From Siderastrea radians (Eukaryota; Cnidaria; Anthozoa; Scleractinia; Rhizangiidae): 64,000 nucleotides of DNA. Positions 25,065-36,034 of the stretch are shown one piece after another. The stretch spans positions 28,045,430 through 28,109,429 of the forward strand of contig OZ024896.1 in NCBI GenBank assembly GCA_964017195.1, given 5' to 3'. How positions within the stretch are numbered: position 1 is the stretch's first letter; every line of letters starts with the position of its first letter. The notes below the pieces were generated by a model. That model was not told the DNA's origin and searched no databases. It saw only the letters and a list, made by a program, of their open reading frames with translations. The position numbers and the translations under genes were made by a program.

Positions 25065-26326
25065 AAATCGATTCCCGGCTTCGGGAAGTCAAAATCACAG
25101 GAAATTAATCTTCAAAATCGGTGCTAGAAACTTGCATCGCGCTGGTAAAGCGCGGAGAACAAGTCTTTTTTCATTAACTACACAGTTACAAAACAGCAGT
25201 AGCGAAATTTAATAAGCACAAACAATTCCAAACTAAAAGGCAGGTTCCGATGATCACGTAGAAACTGATTTGGAAGCTAACGTCTGTTAAATAAATTATC
25301 ATGTGCAATAACGCCAAATAGTCCCAATCCTCGTTCAACAGACTTAAGAATCATTGAACTAAACTATACCTTGAAACTGGCTTGGGTTATCCATGCTGCT
25401 GTCTTTGGGCGCGCGCGCCGTTGAAGAGTGAAGAGATATGTAGCGCTAGTGGGCACGTGCATAACGTGCACGTGTATAACTCTCTTTAATGTTCGGTGAC
25501 CCCAGATTTTCCTTTGACAGATAACTTTTTTTGTCGATTATCTACCTTTTATGAAAAATTGAAGAAAATCTGTGTTCTGGAAGTTTGATTTTTTTTTAAA
25601 CTTTTAAGCAGGGCGGGAAAAGGTTGGGCGATGAAACGAGCAGTCCGCTCTTCAAGCGATGTGTGATGCGGAGAAGGACTGGCACGAGCGCTCTTTCCGC
25701 GCTTCCGGTGCGTTTGGTGGCCGGGAAAATTTACCTTTCAACAAACCGGAAATCTCATTTTCTTTCTTTATTTTTCAGCCAGCCGTGCACTATGATTAAA
25801 AAGTTTTTCCACAGTCCTGGCTCACAGCTTAAAATGCTTATGTCTGCGTGGACATTAGTCAATCTCTTTCACAGTAAGTTCCCGAAAAATGCGCTCAATT
25901 TGAGAGTGTCGAATGCTTGCTCTTGCCGAAAAACATGACATGGTTGTCTTTCCTCGTCTCTCTTAAAAAAGCTCCAAATTACTCCACCCTAAATCTTACA
26001 TATATTAAAGGCCGATAAATTTTACATGACATAATAAAAAATTAGCTGGAGATATTTGGAGATAGTGGCGTTTTGCAACTTTAAACTTTGCCTCCTTGCA
26101 ACGCGCCATGGCGATGATTCGTCGCAACGCAACCAACTGTATGTAAACAAATTAAAAGTGAAATTAAATTTGCAGATTTCTCCTCCCTTTATCTCACAAA
26201 AACAAAGCAAAGAAAACCGTTTAAACTGAGGAGCAATTCTATTTGTAGTGCCTAAAGAAACAGACAAGCATAGGAGAGGTTTTGGGGGGAAAAGAAGAAG
26301 AAGCGCGGTGTTAATGTTGATTTGAT

Positions 26327-26958
26327 TTAAGGTGGCTCCCTAGAGTTTCTACAAAAGTGACTATACGAACTGGCAAGACTTGCAAAAGAAGCCCTAGTTC
26401 TGTTGTCTTGCAATCTTTGTTCCTGAATTTTACCAGTAAGGTTACCAACATAATTACCCTTATTTTTCAGGTTTTGCTTCTTAGGCATAGGCCGTTGTCA
26501 TGGCAACAAAGCAACTAAAAGATGACAGATATTTGCCATTAATTCGTCTTTTTTCTTAAATATTTTCATTTTCCCTCGGTGAAATTTTTTTAAACTTTCC
26601 TATTTTGTGAAAATGATTCTGACTAACATTTTGCAGGGGAAAAAATATGGGGTCGTTCAGACGGATTCACCGATATCACGTGATTTCTTATTTTTAACCA
26701 TTAAACTGGATTGGTCTGACAGAAGTTTTCCAAAAAATAATATGTGAAAGGTAGCGTTAGTATCTCAAAATATGCAAAATTTAAAAAAAATTCACCGAAG
26801 GAAACGCGAGAAAATTTACTGTTAACTTTGCTTTTTTTGGCTATGCTGACGTCATAAAAATCAGGAAAAACCTACGATTTTATGTGAGCGCGCGCAGATT
26901 ACTACAGCTCGCATCATCAGCGCGCGCGTGGTCATAAAACTATAGGAAGCCACCTTAA
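26327..26958. mobile_element. TTAA-flanked MITE, TTAAGGTGG family, copy 1
   Basis: Ends TTAAGGTGGCTCCCTAGAGT and, reverse-complemented, TTAAGGTGGCTTCCTATAGT. It is 632 bp with TTAA at each edge, CGCGCGC-rich near the right end, and non-coding. TTAA targets are known for the piggyBac and Kolobok groups; which one mobilised it cannot be told from the ends alone. Confidence 0.75.
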
Positions 26959-28400
26959 TTAATTAACTAGGGACGTGTCCTGATTAACCTTGCACGAGCT
27001 GCACGAATTATAAATACGCGTTATGCCACGCGTCATCCAAACGCCATTTTCCATCTTTTTACTTTGCTCTGCTCGTTTTAAGACAGTTTTTTTAGCATCG
27101 ATTAATCCGGAAAAGACAAAGAAAAGATAACCCAAATTTAAGGTTTTTCGGAAACTATCAATAGATTATTAGGATTTTGAATTTGGATCTTTGAATTTTG
27201 AATTTTGGTCTAGCACCCAATTCGATACCAGTCCACTGCATCACACCTTTCTGCTCGGACACGCTCGTTTCATCGCCCAACCTTTTTCCGCCCTGCTTTT
27301 AAGCCCTCGCAATCATCGAATTCCGCTATTATTTTAGCTGTATGGTGTTCGCAAAAGCCCATCTTAAAGGTCAAGTATAACTGAAAGGATGACACCGGTT
27401 CAAATTATTTACTTGACAGACCCACTTAAATAAATTTCGCTATTAAAGTGATTCTTCAGTGAATCATTTTTAATATTTTTCAACTAACAAGCACTGAGGC
27501 CATGCCGAGTTACAAGGACCGATTTGACAAAATTGGGTTAGTTTTCCACGCGCTTTATTTCGAAAATGAAGTCCGTCACCCCCCAATTTTTTGCATTTCT
27601 GACAAAGGTAACTCATAACCTGACTGTCGCAAAGGTATGAAAAAAATCTGTATTGTAGAAGTTTTCGCGCGAACATCCTTAAGCTACAGTCTCTCTTTTC
27701 TTCGTCGTTGCTTGATGCTTGATGATGGCTTCAAACTAAAATGTTCGGTTGGTCTCAAAAAAGGTAGACAGAAAAGAAAAAATTGAACGATACTGGTGTT
27801 ATCGTTGTAAGCTCTCTGTGCAAACCACGACAAAACGTGACATCTAATATGCTACACCTGTGACATCATATACCCAAATTTGGTCAAACAATTTAGTCAC
27901 GGTATTTGGTAACGCAATGCAAACAAATGTTCAAAGAAAATTTGCACAAGAAGGAACAGAAGTTTGGGAACGTGAAAATCGTCCATTTCGGGCTTTTTAT
28001 TCCTCTTTTTGGAACGCAAAAGAATGCTTACGCTGGAAATTAACAAGAATGAAGTAGAGCGAGCCTGTTTGGTTAAAGAAGCAAAATTTCCCCTGTCTTT
28101 GTGTACGGCAAAATTGAACTTCACTAACTAAAGTCTCATTTGTTAAAACTTTGCTGAGTTCGAAGGGGTCCCAAACAAAGTAGCATGGATAACCCAAGCC
28201 CGTTTCAAGGTATGGTTTATTTCAAGATTTGTGCTGTCTATTGAGTGAGGATTGAGACCAATTAGAATTATGGCACATGTTAAATTATTTCACAGAAGTT
28301 AGGTTCCAAATCAGTTTTTACGTGATCATCAGAACCCGCCTTTAATGTGGAATTGTTTGTGTTCAGTAGATTTCGCTACTGTTGTTTCACAACTGTCTAG

Positions 28401-29054
28401 TTAAGGTGATTCCATCGAAATGGAAGGAATATTTAAAATTTTCTAAAACTTGGTCCACTTGGTAACTATGTTTAGAACATTTCAAAAATGCAATAAAAAA
28501 TAGTGGTCACCGTGCTTGTTTTTTCACAAAATGGATAGCCGTTAATAGCAAATATACGACCCGCAAGGTTTTCCTGACAAACCCTAGTAATCAGAAATGA
28601 GAACTATAATTGCTTTAAAAAGTCATTGCTTGTATTGAAATATTGGAGCAGTTCACCATAACAGACATTTATCTTGTATTGTATACTGTTTTAGCTGAAC
28701 AGGAATCAAGATTATGAAATAAATTAAAAAATTTGCCGCGTGCGTTAATACCCTGCTGCACCTAAAGATGTGTTCTTTTCGGCATTTAAATAAAAATATC
28801 TCAAAGCAGAATTTTTAACTTTTTTTGAAATCGCGATATATTGTACTAGACCGTGTGCCATTTGAATTTATGTCTTAAAAAATGGGGGTCACCGAGCTCG
28901 TTTAGGAGAAAATGACCATTTATTTCTCTGAACAGCTCAGCTTTCATAGAAAACCTATAAAATTCCGAAGGTGCGCGCGCTCGTGCACGCGCTAATCACG
29001 CAAGAAATGATGCGCAGAAAGGATGCGTAATGCAATTGAATGGAATCACCTTAA
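28401..29054. mobile_element. TTAA-flanked MITE, TTAAGGTGATTCC type
   Basis: Ends TTAAGGTGATTCCATC and, reverse-complemented, TTAAGGTGATTCCATTC; 654 bp with TTAA at each edge and CGCGCGC near the right end, as in the copy at 26327. The paralogous left arm of the surrounding inverted repeat has a single TTAA at 25174-25177 in place of the whole element, so the boundaries and the TTAA duplication are confirmed within the window. Confidence 0.9.
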
Positions 29055-29413
29055 TCAAAAAGAGTTGTTCTGTCCATAGAAAGTGCCTACCTTTTTCTCT
29101 GCGCGCGCTTTAGTTTACCAGCGCGATGCAATTTTATAGTACTGATTTTCAAGATTAATTTCCTGTGATTTTGACCTCCCGAACCGGAGAATCGATTTCC
29201 TGTTTTTTTTTTTTGTTTGTTTCCGAAATAAAGCGCTTCTGGCGAAAACGAACCACATCAGGTTTCTAGCTTTGCCAATACCTAATCATATGCAAAATGC
29301 GAAAGAAATCGAATTTTCAACTGCTGCCGCGAAATTGAGATTTTGCTTGATTTTTACTGACAGTCGCTCTGAAGTGAAAACAATGCTAGGTTTCTTTCTC
29401 TCTACCTTTCTAG

Positions 29414-29578
29414 GCCTCACAGACTGGGAACCATGGTCACAGTGCTCAGCCTCTTGTGGGATTGGAAGTCAATATCGAGTTCGCAAATGCACGAATCCGT
29501 CTCCGACTAACAGTGGCTTGGACTGCAGCGAGGGGCGAAAGCATGATTCACGATACTGTCACCCAAAGCCATGCCCTG
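29414..29578 (+). CDS. TSP1-repeat gene, exon encoding TSP1 module B
   Basis: Acceptor CTTTCTAG, donor TG|GTGAAG, 165 nt, phase 1-1, the same size as module A. It encodes LTDWEPWSQCSASCGIGSQY, RVRKCTNPSP, LDCSEGRKHDSRYC and HPKPC. All canonical TSP1 features are kept: WxxWSxC, CSxxCGxGxQxRxRxC and three disulfide pairs. WEPW matches the tryptophan C-mannosylation consensus WxxW known for the family. Confidence 0.9.
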
Positions 29579-29854
29579 GTGAAGTGTTAATTATAGCAAC
29601 ACATTACTTTTGAATCCTTGTAATAATTTGGGTACTGGCAATAGATTTTCAAGGGATTTTTGCTCTACATTTGCACTTCCAAAGACCAGCCGGGTTCCCC
29701 TCCTATTTTTGCTATTTTCTCCATTTTTACGCTAGTTTTCATTTTTTTTAATAGCTTGGGTCGTGACAAACAATTTTCGAAACTCAGCGTTTTGCACATA
29801 CACACCGCCGAGTTAGCCTGCTGTTGTTTTCCATTCTTTTTTTCACCTTTATAG

Positions 29855-29992
29855 GCTTCACTAACTGGAATAACTGGTCACCATGCACCACTTCTTGTGG
29901 GGTGGGTAATCAATATCGACTCGGCGAGTGCAAAATCGGTTCATCTGGCTGCGCGTTGGAACCACGGTATTGTAACGGAACACAATGCCAAG
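29855..29992 (+). CDS. TSP1-repeat gene, exon encoding TSP1 module C
   Basis: Acceptor CTTTATAG, donor AG|GTAATG, 138 nt, phase 1-1. It encodes FTNWNNWSPCTTSCGVGNQY, RLGECKIGSSGC and EPRYCNGTQC. It is nine codons shorter than modules A and B, in the loop between the fourth and fifth cysteines. NGT near the end is a potential N-glycosylation site. The opening FTNW matches module A most closely, suggesting duplication from that exon. Confidence 0.88.
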
Positions 29993-30445
29993 GTAATGTG
30001 TATTCTTGTTTTTAAATTGGGCCAACGTATACTAGAGACAAATTATCAATCCCAGGCGGCTAATTCGTCTAAATTAATATAAATTGGGCTTTTAATTAAT
30101 TATGAGGCCAAATTCGTTTTCGGCTAATTCGCTTCCCAGCACACCTTTAAGTCGTACTGACAGACTGATAATTCGTCCCTAAATGTATATCTAGACGTAA
30201 AACGAAGACGGTTTTTGTCTTTGTTTTTTTGGGGAATCCCTATTTCAAGATGCTTGCAAGATGATTAAGCCGTCCTACTAACATTCATTAATTCACATCT
30301 CATCTCTTCTTGTCCTCCTATCTTTTGGCGAGATTCTCAAGAGAACAGAGAAACACGTTATTTTCGGACTCAGCCGGGGGCATACGAGAGATGGAATACT
30401 TCTCTTCCCTGTGTTACTAACATGTCTCTTTTTCTACCCTCGTAG
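29993..30445. other. intron of the TSP1 gene
   Basis: No coding signal; ends in a strong pyrimidine-rich acceptor CTACCCTCGTAG at 30434-30445. Confidence 0.5.
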
Positions 30446-30631
30446 ATGAACAATGCTATGAGTGCCGCAACCTTGCAATGAAAAGCAAGAAAATTTTGTA
30501 TTCTTTTCCTTTCCTAGAAAACGACAAAGATTGGTCGCTTTCTGAGTGCAGTGCGAAGTGTGGAGGAGGAACACAGAGAATTAGACTGGGAGCAGTTACC
30601 ATGACAGAAGATTGCAACACGCAGGATTGCA
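30446..30631 (+). CDS. TSP1-repeat gene, exon with reduced TSP1 module D
   Basis: Two good acceptors lie 72 nt apart and in the same phase: TAG at 30443-30445 and TAG at 30515-30517. From the inner one the exon is 114 nt (30518-30631), phase 1-1, donor CA|GTAGGT. It encodes DWSLSECSAKCGGGTQRIRL and then EDCNTQDC. It keeps the C-x3-C-G-G-G-x-Q core but has lost the second tryptophan and the long loop. From the outer acceptor the frame stays open and adds 24 residues including CYEC. No further exon of this gene is recognised downstream. Confidence 0.65.
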
Positions 30632-30639
30632 GTAGGTGT

Positions 30640-31379
30640 TTGTCTAGTAACAACTCATTCTAATCATTATAACACCAGCTGAAAAATATCTCATTGTGCG
30701 TGGCCAAGATATTCATTTGACGTAATACGGGTCCCGGTATCTGAACTCAATTTAAATACTGACATTTCATGTCATAATAACTTGTAAATCCTATCATCAA
30801 ACTTTTGGACGATCAGTTCGCTGCTGTTGTTCATTAACAAAAGGCCATCCTAACTAACGAAGCGCACATGTAAGGGTTTTCACTTGGTAGCTTCTCTCTT
30901 GATCATCTCCTCGTTTTACTGTCAACTTTAGCTAAACAGCTGGTTTTTACTGACATCAAAAAATTCCTTGAATCCACTGACGCAAATAATGTCAGAAGCC
31001 CCCACGTAACTGAATTTGTACCCAGAGTGAACTGAGGAGTCTACTTCGACTAATTTTTTCAGGAAAGAAAACTGAAAAGGTTCTACATTAAAACCCAATT
31101 ACTACCAAACTTCACTAAGGCTGGTTGTACACGAACAAGTGTTCATTGACAAGTTTGCCTAACAGGTTTTTGCATGGCAAGTTCAATTTCAATCGTGTTT
31201 TAAAGACAGTTTGGCAAGTTTTTCCTCGACAAGTAGCGATTCAAACACTGGAGCGTGAACTTTGTTAAGGAAACTATTTTTTTTGTGCACAAAATTGAGG
31301 TCACCGTGGAAAACGTTTAAATAAAGCATGTTATTCGCTTTAACGATACAAATATAATTTATCAAGGACATCTCAACCT
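30640..31379. other. no gene recognised
   Basis: No coding domain or clear repeat seen. Confidence 0.4.
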
Positions 31380-31815
31380 CCGGGGGGGGGTACTCTCGTC
31401 AATTTAGGATAGGTGTGTGCTTCCAAGGTTCTCAAACCCTGACCCTATTTAAGGGCAGAAAATCAAGAATTGATACCCTTTTAAAGGCCCAAAACCAAGA
31501 AATGCATCCCTATTTGAGGGAAACAAGATAACTCATAATTGTGTAACTGATAGCTCTTTTTATTTCTTTTCCCTTTAAAATCGCTTTGTTAAACTTTATA
31601 ACGTGTATTCGGGCGTGTAATACCGTTTTCACAGACCATATCTTTTTCGTTTTGCGCTTTGAGGTGGATACTGCAATTTAGTGACCCTATCTAAGGAACA
31701 TCTAGGGATCACAATACCAATACAATACCCTATTTAAGGGCTGAGCACCTCGAAAACCCTACCCTATCGGGCGGCACATACCTATATAGCGTGTATAGGG
31801 GAGTACCCCCCCGGG
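31380..31815. repeat. MITE with CCGGGGGGGTACTC ends, copy 1
   Basis: Starts CCGGGGGGGGGTACTC and ends GAGTACCCCCCCGGG, an almost perfect terminal inverted repeat. The interior has repeated CCCTATTTAAGGG-like blocks. Non-coding. Confidence 0.75.
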
Positions 31816-31819
31816 CTCA

Positions 31820-32662
31820 ATCTCAAGGAAATCTTTCTCAAGGAAATCTCTTTCATCTCAAGGAAATCTCTTTAATCTAACACTTTAACAAAAAATGGAC
31901 AAAAAATGGTAATAAACTTGTCAAGGGAAACTCGCTTTGTCAAAAAGATTCTGTTGCGAGTAGCAAGGAAAACTTGTCTCGGAAGCTCTTTCTTTCTCTT
32001 AACGTTTAACACTAAATATAACAAATTGCCAATTTACGTCAAAAGCAAGTTAAGATGTGATATCACAGGACAACAAGTCAGTGACTTGATGACGTTTCGT
32101 ACCAGACCTCACTTGTCTCGTAGCTTTTGATTAGTCATTGGCAGAATTCCAATTCGGATTCTGTGAGCCCAGGGAGTTTTTTTGATTTATTGTGGTCTGA
32201 ATTTGCTATTATGAACTGCGTCTCCTTAATTAACAGATTAATGTAATTTGTTTTGCAGAATAAAAATTTGCTGCAAGGATTGACTGTGCCGTTTGGGCAT
32301 CAAGGGATAAAATGCTTAAGAGTGGGGTGTCTTAGAAGGAATAAATAAATTAACGTGAGTCTAACAAGGCTTCAGAAATGGCAGAAGGGTGTTGTTTGAT
32401 TAAATGAAAAATAAAGCTCTATAAAAGGGAAAGAGGTGGTTACGTTGTCATTACTGTTCACTTGTTTTATTTTCGAGACAAATTTAGCGGCTCTTAAAAC
32501 GCTTTACAATTTCTTTTGGCATGACTGTATAGGAAATTTTGAAAAGTGTTGAACAAGGGAAAACTTCACGAGAGAACAAAAACTTGCAGAAAAAATTCGC
32601 TTCTATGGAGTAGACTGTATAGCTGTAACCAGGATAATATGTCAAAGGAGCTTGTTAGTCCC
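31820..32662. other. no gene recognised
   Basis: A short direct repeat (CTCAAGGAAATCTCTTT type) occurs three times at about 31818-31880; otherwise nothing. Confidence 0.4.
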
Positions 32663-32932
32663 TTAAAGGGGCATAGTCACGCTGTTTTAGTTCACTTTAA
32701 AAATAAAAATATGTCCTCACATCAATGAACGCCCACAAATAATGGTCTAGTATTACTATACAGAAACTATTTTCTGTCGTATGTTGCTACGGATGGTACC
32801 GTTGGAAATGGATTCAACCTGAAAAAATTAGGCTGAACTTTTTAAATTCTTTCAGCGTGTTGACAATAAATCGATATTAAATGGTCATGGTTTGTTTTCT
32901 CTTAATGAAATTAAGTAAATATGTTCCTTTAA
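32663..32932. repeat. TTAA-flanked MITE, TTAAAGGGGCA family, copy 2
   Basis: The left end TTAAAGGGGCATAGTCACG parallels copy 1 at 11470-11864, as does the internal ACAAATAATGGTCTAGTA block. The right end TTAAAGGAACATA (reverse-complemented) is more diverged. Confidence 0.55.
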
Positions 32933-33616
32933 ATGTTCAAACACAATGTTGAGCATGGATAAAGTTAGCTACCGATAATTTTAGCACAGTTTTGACCAAA
33001 AAATCTGCGAAATCCTCGTGACGGTCGCAGGTTGGAAGGGATGATGTGCCGAGACGAACGTAAACTTTCATAGGAATTATGCTCAGTCTAGCAAAACACC
33101 ATTGACGGATTTGGCTCGACAGTATTTCGTACTCTTCTTTGGTGTCCTCAAGGAAAACTAACAAGGGCACTTTGGTTTAGTGCTCTTGGTATTTTATTAA
33201 TAGACGTTTGATTGGAAATATTACACGATTTGATGGCCTGTGAAGTAGCTCTGACCGGCAGAAATATGCATTAAGAGCTTTTAATTTTCCCATCGAAGAC
33301 TGCTTTGAAAAATCCTGGCTGTTGGTTAATTAAGAAAACTAAATTCAGATGGTGGCGAAAACGACGATCAAATGAGTTTTGCTGGTTGGCACTGGATAAC
33401 TGGCGAAAAAATTATAAAGCTGCTGGTACAACAATACTCCAAAAGCTAGTTTCGGCTGAGAGCGTGATTCATGAAATAAAAGCTTGCTGGCAGCAATAAA
33501 TCTGTAACCCTTTGCTCGCTGACAGTGAGGAGCTCTCTCTTTTTCCACACGCCAGTTAAGTATTAATCCCTAGGGTCTCTACAGATGTTAGCCTGTTCCA
33601 AGCCTTAGGTTTGTGA

Positions 33617-33741
33617 CGAGCAGCGAAAAAGCAGCGCGCCAAAGAAAAATTGAGCGTAAGAGAGAAAAAAAAACGGGGGGAGGCTAGGGCGTCTTCCCTC
33701 GCGCCGACCCTAGCACTGCGCGCCGCTTTTCGCTGCTCCGC
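33617..33741. repeat. short inverted repeat, GAGCAGCGAAAA arms
   Basis: GAGCAGCGAAAAAGCAGCGCGC at the left pairs imperfectly with GCGCGCCGCTTTTCGCTGCTC at the right, enclosing a GC-rich centre. Probably a decayed palindromic MITE. Confidence 0.5.
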
Positions 33742-34040
33742 ACAGTTTAAACTCCTGGAAGAGGCTATACAGATGCGTAAACATCGCCAGAGGGAATAAG
33801 ACAGCTTTTGAAAAAATCTGTCTTTGAGCATTCCTGGTGAATTTTTGGTCGTGTTAACAGGATACTGACAAATTGTGGTAGCTAACATAAAGCGATGAAG
33901 GAAGGGGGAACAACGTTAAAACAGCAGAGGAAGTTAGCATTGATAAGAAGGCGAAATGATTTGAAACTGGTTACCAAATACAGGTTAAAATATAATTTTA
34001 ACTTCTTTCGTTGTTAATGTTTGTTTGCTTTCGTCTTTTT

Positions 34041-36032
34041 GTCTTTTAAACCATGGCCAGCGAATAAGGCCAGGAGCAATGAGAGGCAACTCTGTCGGAG
34101 TGCGACATTTCATACGTGAAGAGTGGCTAATTGCGCTCGCTTACCCTGCACGCATAGTAGATTTTGCCATGCCCGCGTTATTGTGCGAACTCTCCAATGA
34201 GAAGAGGACAGCGGGATGAAATTAGCATATTTGCTATATTTGTGTGCAGAGGCGGCGGACGAACTGACCGACATTTGGTTTTCTTGTGTAAGATGCTCTT
34301 TCTGTCTTTTAAACCATGGCCAGTGAATATGGCCAGGAGCAGTGAGAGGCTACTGTGTCTTAATGCGACATTTCATGCGTGGAGCGTGGCTAATTGCGCT
34401 TGCTTATTGTGGGCACCTCCCCGACGCTGTAGACTTTGTCATGTCCGCGATATTGTGCAAATTGTGCAATGAGAAGAGAACAGCAAGATGAGATTAGCAT
34501 ATTTAACAATTATCCTGCGAAATCGCGAGGAATATCACCTGATACTTAGCCGACGAGGCCGTAGGCCGAGTTGGCTAAATCAGGGGATATTCTGCAAGAT
34601 TGAGCAGGATAATTGTTTTATTATTCAACAAATTCTCATCGACTACCATTTTCAGAACGAGAAAAACTATGGTTCTATGATGAAAACGCTAAAAGCTAGC
34701 AACACATAATAACAATCAAAACAGAACTTCAAGAAATCGAAGTTTACTACAGTTCACTCAAAAAGACTTATTTACATACTCATGTTTGGAAATGACAAGA
34801 CAAAGCAAAAAAAATATTGCTACCTTACCGAGAATAAGTTCGCTTCCTGTGAATTAAAATCTTTTCAACTTTAGTCTTTACAACTTTCCGTGAGCAAGTG
34901 TGCTGCTTCGTTTGCAATAGCATTTTCTTGGTTGAGTTCTCACTATGAAAATTCCAAGTCAACTTCTGGATATCTTTGTGACCTGAAGCAAATACTTGTT
35001 GACTTTTTGAGAGCATTTAATCGTGGAAAGTTTCTTCCAGGGAGTTAAAAATTTCCGGAGAACACTGCTAAAACTGCCTCGCTTTTCAAAATGGCCGCCA
35101 AACAAGCAATGAAAGAAAATCTGCAGTGCACTTCCAAATATGGTCATTTACGGATATCGCAGGATATCTGTCACGTACGGATGACAGATATTGAGGACTT
35201 CCTTACCATATATGGCCATAGTGACAATTTGTTGGATTTATTATTCAACAAATTGTCACTATGCCCATATATGGTCAGGAAGCCCTCAATTTCTGTCACC
35301 CGTACATGACAGACATCCAGCGATATACGTAGATGACCATATTTGGAAGTGCACTGCAGGGCTTGTCAGGGCGGCCATTTTCAAAAGCGAGGGAGTTTTA
35401 GCGGTACGTGTTTTCCAGAAATTTAAAAACACCCTGAAAGAAATTTTCCAAGATTTAATGCTCAGAGAAAGTCGACGAGTGTTTCCTTCAGCTTACGAGG
35501 ATATCCAGTGGTTGATTTGGAATTTTTAAAGTGAGAAGTCAACCAAGAAAATGCTCATCGCTAGCGAAGCAGAATCTTCAAACTCACTTGCTCACGGAAA
35601 GTTGTAAAGTTAAAAAGATTTTAATTCACAAGGAAAGGACTTATTCTCGGTAAGGTAGCAATATTTTTTCACTTTTAACTTGTCATTACCAAACATGAGT
35701 TTGGAAACGGGTCTACTTGAAGTGAACGGTAGTAAACTTTGATTTCTTGAAATTTTGCTTTTGTGTGTCTCACTTGTTGCGAGCTTTAGGCGTTTTTGTC
35801 ATACAACTGAAGTTTTTCTTGGTGTGAAAATGGTAAACGATGAGAATTTGAATAATAAAACAATTATCCTGCTCAGTCTTGCGGAATATCCCCTGATTTA
35901 GCTTACTCGGCCTACGGCCTCGTCGGCTAAGTATCAGGTGATATTCGGCGCGATTTCGCAGGATAATTGTAAAATATTTGTGCGCAGAAGTCGGTGGACG
36001 AATACCAACCTTTGATTTCTTGTGCGAGAAGC
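34041..36032. repeat. tandem duplication of a 262-bp unit, second unit split by a foldback
   Basis: Unit 1 (34041-34302) and unit 2 (from 34303) both begin TGTCTTTTAAACCATGGCCA and share GAGAAGAG.ACAGC and ATTAGCATATTT. Unit 2 is interrupted at 34504, and its end (GTGCGCAGAAGTCGGTGGACG) resumes at about 35980 after the 1.47 kb foldback. Unit 1 has the same end uninterrupted (GTGTGCAGAGGCGGCGGACG). Confidence 0.85.
34505..35973. mobile_element. 1.47 kb foldback element, ACAATTATCCTGCG ends
   Basis: Nearly the entire element is one inverted repeat, with arms of about 730 bp and the axis near 35240 (GTGACAATTTGTTG / CAACAAATTGTCAC around 11 bases). The outer ends are AACAATTATCCTGCGAAATC and GATTTCGCAGGATAATTGT. 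A 6-bp ATATTT lies directly outside both ends (34499-34504 and 35974-35979). Each arm has an ATG in a CAAAATGGCCGCC-type context pointing inward (35091 plus, 35378 minus). No transposase is encoded, so it must depend on another element. Confidence 0.88.
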
Positions 36033-36034
36033 CC

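Larger units (their letters stand above)
25065..29198. repeat. large imperfect inverted repeat in the TSP1 intron
   Basis: Left arm 25065-25410 pairs with right arm 28171-29198. Matching blocks include AAATCGATTCCCGG with CCGGAGAATCGATTT, AAAATCACAGGAAATTAATC with its complement near 29143-29165, and GGGTTATCCATGCTGCTGTC near the inner end. A second, inner pair is 25603-25683 with 27228-27303 (shared GTTGGGCGATGAAACGAGC). The right arm is interrupted by the MITE at 28401-29054, which is absent from the left arm. The whole could be an old foldback or two inverted copies of one longer element. Confidence 0.75.
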
